A DNA stretch of 64,000 nt, taken from CAVQAH01 sp963784195. Its GTDB lineage: Bacteria; Acidobacteriota; Vicinamibacteria; Vicinamibacterales; 2-12-FULL-66-21. A model generated the notes under the pieces. It did not search any database. It saw only the letters and a program-made list of their open reading frames with translations, and had not been told where the DNA came from. How positions within the stretch are numbered: the first letter of the stretch is position 1; each line of letters begins with the position of its first letter. Both the position numbers and the translations under genes were made by a program. The DNA is taken from NCBI GenBank assembly GCA_963784195.1, contig CAWARA010000016.1, positions 62,001 to 126,000 of the forward strand, read 5' to 3'. Positions 1 through 9,738 of this stretch are shown here, piece after piece.

Positions 1-318
1 CCACACATCCACAGCCGAATCCCGCCGGAAGAGGCGGCTCGTTCGGTATCCCGCGCCATACGCGAAGCCGCTTCCGGTCGTCAGGCTTCCGAGCTTCAGG
101 TACAAACCGTCCCGCGTAATCATCGGGACGCCACCCGCTTCGACTGCCCGAAGGATCTTCTCGAGGGCGTTTGGGTCGTACGGATCGGCGGCCTGCTGCT
201 TCGCTTCGCGCGCCTGCCGCAGCTCGTCCGCCCGGCTCTCCTGCGCATGTGCGGGCGCGGCCAGTGACAGCTGGGCCGCGGCCAGGATCACAGCCAGCTG
301 GATTCGAGTTTGAGTCAA
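1..318 (-). CDS. Partial N-terminus of a secreted or outer-membrane protein (possibly a BamA/surface-antigen-type barrel)
   Basis: The reading frame runs off the window edge, so only the first 106 codons are visible. The likely start is a TTG at 318, preceded by the strong ribosome site GAGGAAAG. Residues 1-27 form a signal peptide ending Ala-His-Ala before Gln-Glu. It is followed by a charged helix and a segment reading DGLYLKLGSLTTGSGFAYGA, then YRTSRLF. That Gly-rich barrel-like stretch resembles acidobacterial D15/BamA-like surface proteins. The export signal is seen directly; the barrel assignment is inference from a short fragment. Confidence 0.5.
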   Translation of the reverse strand, partial: MTQTRIQLAVILAAAQLSLAAPAHAQESRADELRQAREAKQQAADPYDPNALEKILRAVEAGGVPMITRDGLYLKLGSLTTGSGFAYGAGYRTSRLFRRDSAVDVW

Positions 319-529
319 TCTTCTTTCCTCCCGCGCCGAGTCGCAGTGCAACTGAAACGCCATGGCGGACGGTCAAGCGCCCATCCAATGATTGCTGTTT
401 TGACGCTAATTGTGTTGAGGAGATTCAGGGAGGGAACTTGGGCGCCTAAAGATGGTGGGAACAAATCCTGGCCGTGGACGGACAAGTTGTAGCTTTTCGG
501 ACAGTCACGGGGCATGGCGCCCGAAACGC

Positions 530-560
530 CGAGTGACCCCGCACCATGCGGGGTCACTCG
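530..560 (-). terminator. Perfect GC-rich stem-loop downstream of the BON gene
   Basis: Fourteen-base arms (530-543 CGAGTGACCCCGCA and 547-560) pair perfectly around a 3-base loop. The stem lies 15-45 bases beyond the stop codon of the BON-domain gene on the minus strand. No T-tract follows, so it may be a terminator-like or mRNA-stabilising hairpin rather than a classical intrinsic terminator. Confidence 0.45.
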
Positions 561-574
561 CAGGGCCGAGCATC

Positions 575-1177
575 TCAACGAGTTCCGCGTTGCGGCACGA
601 CGATCTCGTTCTCGACCCCGAACGATCCGGGCACTTCACGCGCGCGGAATCCGGCGGCAATCTTGTCCGACTCGAAGTCCACCGATCCCACGAGCAACGT
701 GCGGCCGTTGCGGACGATTATGTGAATCGGGTAGTTGCCAAACGGTTGCATACCCGGATAGCGCGCCAGGAAGAACTGACGATCGAAGCGAACCGGTGCC
801 CCGCCTCCCGGTGCGTAGCGTGACAGAAACGTGTCGTTGTAGATTCGGTAGAACGTTCCCCACCGAATGCGATCGTCGTTTGGCGAGACGCTCAGTGGCT
901 CGATCTGGTTGACGACCTCGTCAACACCCGGGACCCGCTTGACCGCTCGAGCCGCATCATCCTTCAGTCCAAGGGCATATGCGTACCCTGAGAGCGTCAC
1001 GGTGCCCTGGTCGTATCGAAACGCGAGGAAGTCGAACACACCGTAATACGGCAGCCTCGCGAGTGCTTTGTGGATGGCTTCTGTGGTCTGCCGATCGTCG
1101 GTGACTGCCGGTCCGCTCGCCATCAGGGAGACGGACGCGAACCCGATCATCAGCGTGGCAACGATTCGTCGAAACAT
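575..1177 (-). CDS. Secreted BON-domain protein
   Basis: The 200-residue protein has an N-terminal signal peptide (MFRRIVATLMIGFASVSLMA) and a BON domain at about residues 30-95. The second half repeats BON-like features (IHIIVRNGRTLLVGSVDFES, then the ENEIVV end). BON domains bind membranes or lipid surfaces in periplasmic proteins such as OsmY. The ATG at 1177 is preferred over an in-frame ATG at 1198 because AGGAA lies 8 bases before it. A perfect stem-loop follows the stop. Family membership is clear; the specific role is unknown. Confidence 0.8.
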   Translation of the reverse strand: MFRRIVATLMIGFASVSLMASGPAVTDDRQTTEAIHKALARLPYYGVFDFLAFRYDQGTVTLSGYAYALGLKDDAARAVKRVPGVDEVVNQIEPLSVSPNDDRIRWGTFYRIYNDTFLSRYAPGGGAPVRFDRQFFLARYPGMQPFGNYPIHIIVRNGRTLLVGSVDFESDKIAAGFRAREVPGSFGVENEIVVPQRGTR

Positions 1178-1267
1178 GGCCGGCATTCCTTTCTGCATGC
1201 CTTACTGACTGTTAATACGGGTGGCGGCCGCAGTTGGACGTCATCGGGGGGTAAGCGGCCGGTGACC

Positions 1268-1627
1268 ATTCGGTTACGGAGGGAACGGAGGGAACGGGAC
1301 GGAGCGTACGGAGGGAACGGAACGAGCTTCAAAAACGGAGAAACGGAGACGCGGAGGCGAACGGGTGACACCTGCAAACGACATGCTGCAGCCGATGCCG
1401 CCGCGCGTGCGCGGCGAGCGATCGACTGAGACCCCGAGGACGCAAGCCGCGAGTCATTGCGCGGGCGGCTTGTGTCCTCGGGGTCTCGGTCGATCGCCCG
1501 GCCCGGCCGATGGCCGGGCCGGCATCGGCTCGGAACCCGAATTTGAGCGTGAACTCCGCGAACCTCCGTTACTCCGTGTCTCCGTTTTTGAAGCTTGGTC
1601 CGTTCCCTCCGTCCCCTCCGTTCCGCG
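1268..1627. repeat. Inverted word-array element, copy 1 (with cloverleaf-like core)
   Basis: This spacer of about 360 bp has no gene. Its left flank is built from words such as GGAGGGAACGG and AAACGGAGAAACGGAGA. Its right flank is the near-exact reverse complement. Between the flanks, at 1391-1529, lies a core bounded by GCCGATGCC and GGCATCGGC that holds three hairpins. The central hairpin has arms of about 33 bp with only two mismatches. The element abuts the corrected stop codon of the VWFA gene at 1628. Sister copies lie at 26655-26980 (inverted) and 31187-31690. Confidence 0.85.
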
Positions 1628-2519
1628 CTACTCGATCGCCCGAAGTCTCGGAGGCACGCGAGGCGCGTGGACAGTCAGACCCGACTGTTGAACGTTGACG
1701 TTCAGTCGTGTGGGACCAATCAAGGACGATGGGCGGGCATAGACGATTCGGGTACTGGGACTTCATCTCGGCCGCCAGACTGCTCAAGCGGTCCTTGAGC
1801 GCCATGCTGGTCAACAAATCGTCGCGGCGCCCGCCTGTCAGCTTCGTACCCTCTGAGAGCGTGATCTCGCGCTCACGGGCTGCGGTGCTGAGCAGTGACG
1901 CCCTCCGCCGATCGATGACCAGGGCATGCAGAATCGCATCGGTGGACTGCAGATCCTTCAACACGCTCTCGTGATACCGCTCGCTGAATTCGGGCCCCTG
2001 CGTCGTGATCACCACGATTACGGGACGGTCACGCTCGCGCATCCGGAAATCACGCGAGACGTCGACGATCGCATCGAGCAGATACGCACCGCTCCCGCTG
2101 CGGGAGAACAGCCGGCCGACCGCATCCTCGAGCCGCGCCGGATCCTGCGTGAAATCGACGAGCCGCGTCGGGCGGTCACCGAACTCATAGACGGCGATCT
2201 CGCTCGAGCCCTGCATTTCTCTGATGAAGCTGCGGAGCGCAAGACGCAGATCGTTGACATATGGCCGCATCGCCTGACTAGTGTCGACGAGCACGGCGAC
2301 GTGCATCGGCTTCTCAGCGGCGGCTGCCCGCAACACCTCGCGCGTCACGCCATCCTCTCGAACGACGAAATCCTTCGCGTTCAGCGAGCTGACGGACACG
2401 TCAGACTTATCCAACACGCCGGCATACACGGCGCGCTCTTCCTGCTGCGCCGCAACGGCGGATGCAGCAACGGCGCCGATAGCCAGCGCGAACACGAACG
2501 AACGGGAAACACGAGACAT
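1628..2519 (-). CDS. Secreted VWFA-related (acidobacterial type) protein; one-base frameshift
   Basis: The signal peptide (about residues 1-24) is followed by a short N-terminal beta domain and a von Willebrand A fold starting at HVAVLVDTSQAM, a degenerate metal-site motif. The assembled frame runs on past the natural end to 1569 through repeat DNA. Removing one base from the CCC run at 1750-1752 instead gives the family-typical ending QYRIVYARPSSLIGPTRLNV and a stop at 1628, for 296 residues. The function of this family is not known. Its members are abundant in Acidobacteriota and are thought to act outside the cytoplasm. Confidence 0.8.
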
Positions 2520-2640
2520 GTCGCCTCCTGTTGAGGCGGACAGCCGTCAGGCTGAACTGTCCGAAATAGTCATGGACTCAAGGCGCCTATGAGTTAGGAC
2601 GTTCGCGGACGCCGCGGCGGTTCCCGGCGGGTGGTAAGGA

Positions 2641-3172
2641 TTAGGTGAGGGTGACGACGGCGGAGCGGATCGCCAGACGAGCCAGAGCCAGATGGTGGTC
2701 ATCGTGCTCAGCCACGAAACAGGCCCAGTCGATGAGGCGCAGGCGCTGTCCGAGACGCGGATGCACGCACACCGTCTCGACATCTTCAGCGGTTGCCAGG
2801 TCCATCCGGGCGACGAGCGCCTGCCGATGGGTCTGCAGCCGGGTGAGGATCTGCAACACGCTCGTGGCGTTGTGGTTGGCAGTATGCGTCCGCTCGTTGG
2901 TCACGTCGGCGGCCGCCAGCGTGCCCGCCCGTGCCAGATACTGATCGAAGCGCTTCTCGTCGAGATCGTGAAGATCGTCGAGGTGTGCGAGGTGTTCCTT
3001 GGCGGACCACGCCGATCCTGTTCGAGCGCTCAGGACGTCCTCGGGCACGCCCGTCGTCAACGCCACCGCCCTGGGTGGCGTGCCGCGCAACCGTTCGAGC
3101 ACGGCGGGGAACGCACCAGCCAGGCAGCGAAAAGTCCCAGGTCCGATCGAACCAGCGAACGGGCTCTATCAT
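2641..3172 (-). CDS. DinB-fold protein; one-base frameshift
   Basis: The start at 3172 has AGGAG upstream and begins MIEPVRWFDRTWDFSLP, the usual opening of this DinB subgroup. The frame breaks near 3119-3124, where one extra base is present. Removing it gives SLPAGAFPAVLERLRGTPP and a 176-residue protein. Histidines typical of the four-helix metal site are visible (EHLAHLDD, HTANHNA, EHDDHHLALA). DinB-like proteins are often thiol-dependent enzymes or damage-induced proteins; no substrate can be assigned here. Confidence 0.8.
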
Positions 3173-3555
3173 CAGCTCCTGAAACCATAATAGATCGATG
3201 ACGCACCAGGCCGCTCGTCGCCCGGCAAGTGCGACAACCGTATCGATGAGCGTCACGAACCTGACACGTATCCACGACATTGGTGCCAGATCCAGTGCAA
3301 TGGACCGCTGAGGCGGCGGGAACCACGAGCGATTGCCCGGCGTCTACCTAACAAGGCGTCGCACCCTGTCGATTTCGGATGCCTTCGTTCGTCACATGCA
3401 TGACGGTGCCCGGAGGTGCATCCAGCGCCGATGTGGTGCATACCTGGGTCATGAGTGACGCTCGGATCGCGCGGACCAGCCTGGCCTGCCCGTAACGCCG
3501 CTCTTAACTTCCAAGGTAATTGCCGACGTTCTTGCACGCGTAGTAAGAGGAGTCT
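3173..3555. other. Intergenic region without recognisable features
   Basis: These 383 bp separate the DinB gene from the divergent RND operon. No convincing gene, repeat or hairpin was seen. Promoters for both sides presumably lie here, but no clear -35/-10 pair can be defended by eye. The 3' end carries the ribosome site AGAGGAG just before the RND adaptor start. Confidence 0.4.
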
Positions 3556-4683
3556 ATGGCGAAGCGGATGATTCTCATGCTTGCGGTAACGGCCGCCGTT
3601 ATCGGAGGTCTCGGGTTCGTAAAGTTCCAGCAGGTCCAGGAGGCGATGGCGCAGGGCGCAAGTTTCCAGCCGCCGCCTGAAGCGGTCACCACCATCGTTG
3701 CCAAACAGGAGCAGTGGGCCTCGAGCCTGACGGCCATCGGCACGATGGCGGCGGTGCAGGGCGTCACGGTCAGTGCTGACCTCCCAGGTACCGTCGATCG
3801 CATCGCGTTCGAGTCCGGGAAGTTCGTCAACAAGGGCGATCTGCTGGTGCAGCTCGATACTCGTCAGGAACGCGCGCAGCTGACCACGATCGACTCACAG
3901 CGGGAGTTCGCCAATCTCAACTACGACCGGATGAGGGGGTTGCTCGACCAGCGGGTGATCTCACGGGCGGAGTTCGATCGTGCGGTCACCGATCAGAAGC
4001 AGAGCGAAGCACAAATCGGCGAGGTGAACGCCACGATTTCGCGAAAGACGATTCGCGCGCCGTTCTCGGGCGTCCTCGGTATCCGTCAGGTGAATCTCGG
4101 GCAGTATCTGGCGCCCGGCGATCCGATCGTGTTGGTCCAGTCACTCGATCCGATCTACGCCAACTTCGGCGTGCCGCAGCAGGATGCCAGCCAGGTTCGG
4201 CTTGGCCGGACCGTGCGCATCACCGCCGAAGAGCTCTCGGGGGCGGGGTTCGAGGGGCGAATCACGGCGGTCGATCCGAGAGTGGACGAGCAGACGCGGA
4301 ACCTTCAAGTGCAGGCGACCCTGCGCAATCGGGGCGGGCAGCTGCGACCGGGCATGTTCGTCGAGACGGAGGTGCTGCTCGGTGAGTCGCGTTCGGTGGT
4401 GACCCTGCCCAGCTCGGCCATCAACTACGCGCCGTACGGCGACTCCGTGTTCGTGGTCACCGATCTCAAAGGACAGAACGGACAGCCGTACCGCGGCGTG
4501 CGCCAGCAACTGGTGAAGGTTGGCGCTGCGCGTGGCGATCAAATCGCGATTCTCGAGGGGATCAACGCCGGCGACGAAGTCGTCACGTCAGGTGTATTCA
4601 AGCTCCGGAACGGCGCGGCGGTGCAGGTCAACAACAAGGTACAGCCGTCCAACAGCCGCACACCGAAGCCCGGGGACAGCTAA
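3556..4683 (+). CDS. RND efflux periplasmic adaptor (membrane fusion protein, AcrA/MexE type)
   Basis: The 375-residue adaptor has an N-terminal membrane anchor (about residues 5-22). Next come a lipoyl-type hairpin half (LPGTVDRIAFESGKFVNKGD), an alpha-helical hairpin, and the second lipoyl half (IRAPFSGVLGIRQVNLGQYL). Beta-barrel and membrane-proximal domains end at GDEVVTSGVFKLRNGAAVQV. The protein would bridge the inner-membrane RND pump to an outer-membrane channel. The start has AGAGGAG upstream. The pump gene follows at once (TAA, then ATG). No outer-membrane factor gene lies next to it. Confidence 0.93.
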   Translation: MAKRMILMLAVTAAVIGGLGFVKFQQVQEAMAQGASFQPPPEAVTTIVAKQEQWASSLTAIGTMAAVQGVTVSADLPGTVDRIAFESGKFVNKGDLLVQLDTRQERAQLTTIDSQREFANLNYDRMRGLLDQRVISRAEFDRAVTDQKQSEAQIGEVNATISRKTIRAPFSGVLGIRQVNLGQYLAPGDPIVLVQSLDPIYANFGVPQQDASQVRLGRTVRITAEELSGAGFEGRITAVDPRVDEQTRNLQVQATLRNRGGQLRPGMFVETEVLLGESRSVVTLPSSAINYAPYGDSVFVVTDLKGQNGQPYRGVRQQLVKVGAARGDQIAILEGINAGDEVVTSGVFKLRNGAAVQVNNKVQPSNSRTPKPGDS

Positions 4684-7600
4684 ATGCGGTTCACTGATCT
4701 CTTCGTCAAGCGACCCGTTCTCGCGATTGTCGTCAACCTCGTCATCCTGATCGCGGGCCTGCAGTCCATTCGCGCGCTGAGCGTCCGCCAGTATCCGCGC
4801 AGCGATATCGCGGTGGTGCGCGTGTCGACCGCCTACATCGGCGCCAATGCCGATCTGGTGCGCGGCTTCATCACCACGCCGCTCGAGCGTGTCATTGCCA
4901 GCGCCGACGGCATCGACTACATGGAGTCGTCGAGCGCGCAGGGCATCAGCACGATCACGGTCCACCTCAAGCTCAATTACGACACCAATGCGGCGCTCAC
5001 GCAGATTCAGGCGAAAGTGGCGCAGGTTCGCAACGATCTGCCGCCGGAGGCCGAGGCGCCGATTATCGAGCTCGAAACCGCGGACACCCAGTTCGCGGCC
5101 ATGTACATCGGGTTCTCGTCAGGCGATCTCGATCAGAGCCAGATTACCGATTACCTGACCCGCGTCGTGCAGCCCAGGTTCAGCGCCGTCAGCGGTGTTC
5201 AGCGCGCCGACATCCTCGGGGATCGGACGTTCGCGATGCGCATCTGGCTGAAGCCGGACCGTCTCGCCGCGTACGGCATCTCGGCCACCTCTGTGCGCGA
5301 GGCGCTGGCGCGCAACAACTACCTGTCAGCGCTCGGGCGGACGAGGGGATCGATGGTCTCGGTCAATCTCGTGGCGAATACCGACCTGCAAACCGCCGAA
5401 GAATTCCGCCAGCTGGTTGTCAAGGAGCAGAGCGGCGTGGTCGTGCGCCTCGGCGACATCGCCGACGTCGTCCTTGGTGCCGAGAACTACGACGAGGATG
5501 TGCGGTTCAACGGCGAGACGGCGACGTTCATGGGGATCTGGGTCCTGCCGACCGCGAACTCGCTCGAAGTGATTCGTCAGGTGCGCGCCGAGATCCCCGG
5601 CATCCAGGCGCAGATGCCGGCCGGAATGAAGGTCGGCATTCCCTACGACTCCACCGAATACATCCAGGACGCGATCAACGAAGTGCTGACGACGCTGAGC
5701 GAGACGCTGCTCATCGTCATCGTCGTGATCTTCCTGTTCCTGGGCTCGTGGCGCTCGGTGATCATCCCGATCGTGGCGATTCCGATCTCGCTGGTCGGCG
5801 CCGTGTTCCTGATGCTCGTCGCAGGCTTCACGATCAACCTGCTGACGCTGCTCGCGATCGTGCTCTCGGTCGGCCTGGTCGTCGACGATGCGATCGTCAT
5901 GGTGGAGAACATCGAGCGGCACTTGCAGGAAGGCAAGCCGCCGGGCCGGGCGGCGATCGATGCGGCGCGTGAGCTGACGGGGCCGATCATTGCCATGACG
6001 ATCACGCTGGCCGCGGTCTACGCGCCGGTGGGCATCCAGGGCGGCTTGACCGGCGCCCTGTTCCGCGAGTTCGCGTTCACCCTCTCCGGCGCCGTGATCG
6101 TATCGGGCGTCGTCGCGCTGACGCTGTCGCCGATGATGGGCGCGAAGCTGCTGCGCACGGGCGACGCCGAGCGCGGTTTCGCCGGCTGGATCAATCGGCG
6201 CTTCGACGCTGTGCGTCATCGCTACATGCGCGCGGTTGCCTCGACCCTTCGCTACCGGCCGGTCGTCCTCGTGTTATGGGGCATCGTCGCACTTCTGATG
6301 GTGCCCTTCTACATGTTCTCGCAGCGCGAACTGGCGCCCACCGAAGATCAGGGGGTCGTGTTCTCGATCATCCAGGCGTCTGCGAACTCCACGATCGACC
6401 AGACGAGGCTGTTCACCGAGCAAATCGCCGAGGTCTACAAGTCCTTCCCCGAAACGGCGAGCCATCTTTCAGCTCACGTTTCCGACCGGCGGCTTCGGCG
6501 GCATGGTGACCAAGCCCTGGAGCGAACGGACGAGGACTACCGAAGAGCTGCTGATCGCGTCGTCACCGATGCTGGGGCAAGTCGCAGGCATCCGGGCGAT
6601 CCCGCTCACGCCGCCGGCCCTTCCCGGCGGTGGCGATTTCCCTGTGGACCTGGTCATCGCCTCGTCGGCAGAACCACAACAGCTCGGCGAGTTCGCCGGA
6701 CAACTGGTGGAGAAGGCATTCGCCAGCGGTCTGTTCATTTTTGCCGATGCCGATCTGAAATTCGACCAGCCCCAGGCCGAGATCGTGTTCGACCGTGACA
6801 AGCTGCGTTCGCAGGGCGTCGATCTCAGCCAGGCGGGACAGGATCTCTCGATCCTTCTTGGCGGCGACTATGTCAATCGATTCAGCATTCAGGGTCGAAG
6901 TTACAAAGTGATTCCGCAGCTCAAGCGCACCGAGCGCTTGACCCCCGATCAGCTCGAGCGGATCTACATTACGGGATCGGCACCAGCCGGCAACGGGTCG
7001 GCGGACGGATCTGGTGACAGCACCGACGCTGGACCAGCGGGATCCGGCAGCCGGTTGGTCCCCCTGTCGACGTTCGCACACATCCGCACGACGGCGGAGC
7101 CGCGCGAGCTGAAGAAGTTCCAGCAACTCAATGCCGTGCGTATCCAGGGGGTGATCCCGCCACCGGTTCCGCTCGACACAGCGCTGGGGTTTCTCGAGCA
7201 GGAAGCGCGCGCGATCCTTCCGCAGGGCTTTACCATCGACTACGCTGGCGAATCGCGGCAACTGCGGACTGAAGGAAGCCGTTTCCTCGGCACGTTTCTG
7301 CTGTCGGCGATCCTGATTTATCTGGTCCTCGCGGCGCAGTTCGAGAGCTTCCGCGATCCGTTCATCATCCTCGCCGGGTCGGTGCCACTGGCGGTTTCCG
7401 GAGCGCTGCTCTTCTCGTTCCTGGGACTGACCACGCTGAACATCTACAGTCAAGTCGGCCTGATCACGCTTGTCGGCCTGGTCTCCAAGAACGGCATCCT
7501 CATCGTGCAGTTCGCGAACCACCTGCAGGAGACCGGCATGGACAAGCTTGCGTCGATCATCGAAGCGTCCGGCACGCGCCTTCGCCCGATTCTGATGACC

Positions 7601-7840
7601 ACAGCGGCGACCGTGGCCGGACACTTCCCTCTCGTGATCGCGACCGGCCCAGGTGCAGGCGCGCGCAACAGTATCGGCATCATGCTGGTCAGCGGCATGA
7701 TCATCGGCACGATCTTCACGCTGTTCGTCGTGCCGTCGATCTATATGCTGGTGGCGAGAAAGCGAGGGGTTGTGCGGGAGGAAGAGGAGTCGAGGGTGCC
7801 TCTCGCGATTGACGAAGGCGGGCTGAGGATCGCAGATTGA
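4684..7840 (+). CDS. RND efflux pump inner-membrane subunit (AcrB/MexF type); one-base frameshift
   Basis: As assembled, the gene splits into two overlapping frames (4684-6798 and 6503-7840). They join into one protein of about 1051 residues, the normal AcrB length, if one extra base at about 6459-6475 is removed. This restores the family segment FQLTFPTGGFGGMVTKPW. TM1 is at the N-terminus. The proton-relay region of TM4 is visible as VGLVVDDAIVMVENIERHL, with the adjacent Asp pair. TM10-12 close the protein. It exports hydrophobic compounds using proton-motive force together with the adaptor upstream. Confidence 0.9.
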
Positions 7841-8346
7841 ACCGGAAAGCCGAGGGGCAACTCGCCGACACCCTTCGCGACGCGATGGTGGCAGTGCTGC
7901 GCGAAGGGCTCGATGGTCCGGCGGAGTCGGGGGCGTTCTTTCTGAACCGCGGCGATCGCGGATTGCTCGCGTCCCTCGATACGCTGTCCGCGCAGCAGGC
8001 GTCCGCCCGGCCAGACGGGCGGGCCTCTGTGGCCGCACACACCGATCACGTGCGCTATGGCCTCGCGCTGCTCAATCGCTGGGCAGCCGGCGAGCAGGAT
8101 CCGTGGCATGACGCCGATTTTGCGGCGAGCTGGAAGCGGCAGGAGGTGACTGACGAGCAGTGGCGGACGCTTCGTCAGGCTCTCGCGAACGAGTCGCGCG
8201 CGTGGGTGCAGGCGATCAGCGAACGCCGCGACTGGACCACGACCGAGCTCACCGAAGCGCTCGCCAGCGTGGTGCACCTCGGGTATCACTTTGGCGCCAT
8301 TCGCCAGCTCGCGCGCGCAGCGAGCGGTCCGCAGGCGAAGGACTGA
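7837..8346 (+). CDS. DinB-like helical protein
   Basis: The 169-residue protein probably starts at a TTG overlapping the RND stop codon (TTGA). It resembles small DinB-superfamily proteins: four helices with histidines at HTDHVRYG and VHLGYHFGAIRQL. The C-terminal HLGYHFGAIRQ motif is typical of that family. Translational coupling suggests co-expression with the efflux pump. The function is unknown. Confidence 0.7.
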   Translation: MNRKAEGQLADTLRDAMVAVLREGLDGPAESGAFFLNRGDRGLLASLDTLSAQQASARPDGRASVAAHTDHVRYGLALLNRWAAGEQDPWHDADFAASWKRQEVTDEQWRTLRQALANESRAWVQAISERRDWTTTELTEALASVVHLGYHFGAIRQLARAASGPQAKD

Positions 8347-8354
8347 TGCGGCGC

Positions 8355-9725
8355 TCAGACCTTCGCAGGCTCGAGCCGCGGCACCAGCAGGTGGATGACG
8401 GCGAGCGCTGCCAGGTACGTGAACGCCGCGATCATGAACACCGGGACGTAACTGCCAGTCGCCTGCAGCACGTAGCCGGTCAGCTTCGCGATCAGCATCC
8501 CTCCGACCGCGCCGGCAAAGCCGCCCAATCCCACAACCGACCCCACGGCGTGCCGCGGGAACGTGTCCGAGACGAGCGTGAAGAGGTTCGCCGACCAGCC
8601 CTGATGCGCCGCGGTCGCCAGGCTGATCAGCGCGACCGCCACCCAGAGCTCGCGTGCGCCTGATGCGGCCAGCATCGGAATCACTGCCAGGGCGCAGACG
8701 AACATCGCAACCTTACGTCCTGCGTTCACCGTCCAGCCGCGTTTGATGAGTGTGGACGACAACCAGCCGCCGCCGATGCTGCCGACGTCCGCGACCAGAT
8801 AGATCACCACGAGCGGCGGCCCGATCGTACGCAGGTCGATCCCGTGATTGCGGTTGAGGAAATCCGGAATCCAGAACAGATACAGCCACCAGACCGGATC
8901 GGTCATGAACTTGCCGATCGCGAAGGCCCACGTCTGGCGGTGACGCAGCAACGTACCCCAAGGAATCCTGACTGGCGGATCGGCCGGATCGCTCTGAATG
9001 AGCGCAAGCTCCGCCTTCCCCACGCGCGGGTGGGACTCCGGCCGGTCGTAGATCGGCCACCAGACGGCGAGCCACGCGAAACCGATCAGGCCGGTGGCGA
9101 CAAACGCCCAGTACCAGCCCCACGTGATGGTGATCCACGGCACAATCAGCGGCGTCAGGAGCGCTCCGATGTTCGTGCCGGAATTGAAGAGGCCCGTCGC
9201 CAGCGCGCGCTCGCGCTTCGGGAACCATTCGGCGACGACCTTGATCGCCGCCGGGAAGTTGCCGGCCTCGCCAAGGCCGAGCGCCATGCGCGCCAGGATG
9301 AAGCCCGCGACGGAGGCCGAGTAGGTCAACCCGATCAACGCCAAGGCGCTGGCGACCGCCACGCCAAATACCGGTGCCTCGGCGTGCGCAATCGCTGCAA
9401 GACTCCAGATGATGATGGCGACCGCAAAGCCGGTGCGGGCCCCGAGTTTGTCGATCATGCGTCCGGCGATCAGGAAACCGACTGCGTACGCGAGCTGGAA
9501 CGCAAAGACGATGTCGCTGTAGTCGATTTCACTCCAGCCAAACTGCTGCTGGAGCGTCGGCTTGAGAATCCCGATCACCTGCCGGTCGATGTAGTTGATC
9601 GTGGCCGCGAAGAACAGGAGCGCGCAGATGACCCAGCGGTAGCGGCCCACCTGAGTGGCTGCTGACGCGGCTGCGGTCTCCGTCCGGCTTTGCTGGACAT
9701 CGATCGGCACTGAACCGTTGCTCAT
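8355..9725 (-). CDS. MFS transporter, hexuronate (ExuT-like) family
   Basis: The 456-residue protein has twelve membrane segments and the anion:cation symporter signature. This includes NYIDRQVIGILKPTLQQQFG in TM1 and GLGEAGNFPAAIKVVAEWFP in the TM4-5 region. This arrangement is typical of ExuT, GarP and GudP, proton symporters for hexuronates and sugar diacids. It is the last gene of a long minus-strand operon that contains an altronate-dehydratase-type enzyme, which supports an aldonate or uronate substrate. A perfect 20-bp-arm hairpin lies just upstream at 9739-9789. Confidence 0.88.
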   Translation of the reverse strand: MSNGSVPIDVQQSRTETAAASAATQVGRYRWVICALLFFAATINYIDRQVIGILKPTLQQQFGWSEIDYSDIVFAFQLAYAVGFLIAGRMIDKLGARTGFAVAIIIWSLAAIAHAEAPVFGVAVASALALIGLTYSASVAGFILARMALGLGEAGNFPAAIKVVAEWFPKRERALATGLFNSGTNIGALLTPLIVPWITITWGWYWAFVATGLIGFAWLAVWWPIYDRPESHPRVGKAELALIQSDPADPPVRIPWGTLLRHRQTWAFAIGKFMTDPVWWLYLFWIPDFLNRNHGIDLRTIGPPLVVIYLVADVGSIGGGWLSSTLIKRGWTVNAGRKVAMFVCALAVIPMLAASGARELWVAVALISLATAAHQGWSANLFTLVSDTFPRHAVGSVVGLGGFAGAVGGMLIAKLTGYVLQATGSYVPVFMIAAFTYLAALAVIHLLVPRLEPAKV

Positions 9726-9738
9726 GACTGTCGCCTCT

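Noticed and set aside
1391..1529. tRNA or tmRNA gene suggested by the cloverleaf plan
   Set aside because: Arm lengths are wrong, there is no TTCGA-type T-loop, no anticodon loop and no CCA end; the central stem is far too long.
3253..3537. Possible small gene in the 3173-3555 gap
   Set aside because: It has no ribosome site, no recognisable motif and an atypical composition; it is probably chance open frame in GC-rich DNA.
6503..7840. A second, shorter RND protein
   Set aside because: It is the C-terminal half of the AcrB-type pump; the two frames overlap and join by deleting one base.
6563..8038. Long minus-strand reading frame of 491 codons
   Set aside because: It is antisense to the RND pump and DinB-like gene, with low-complexity Arg/Asp composition and no recognisable motif.
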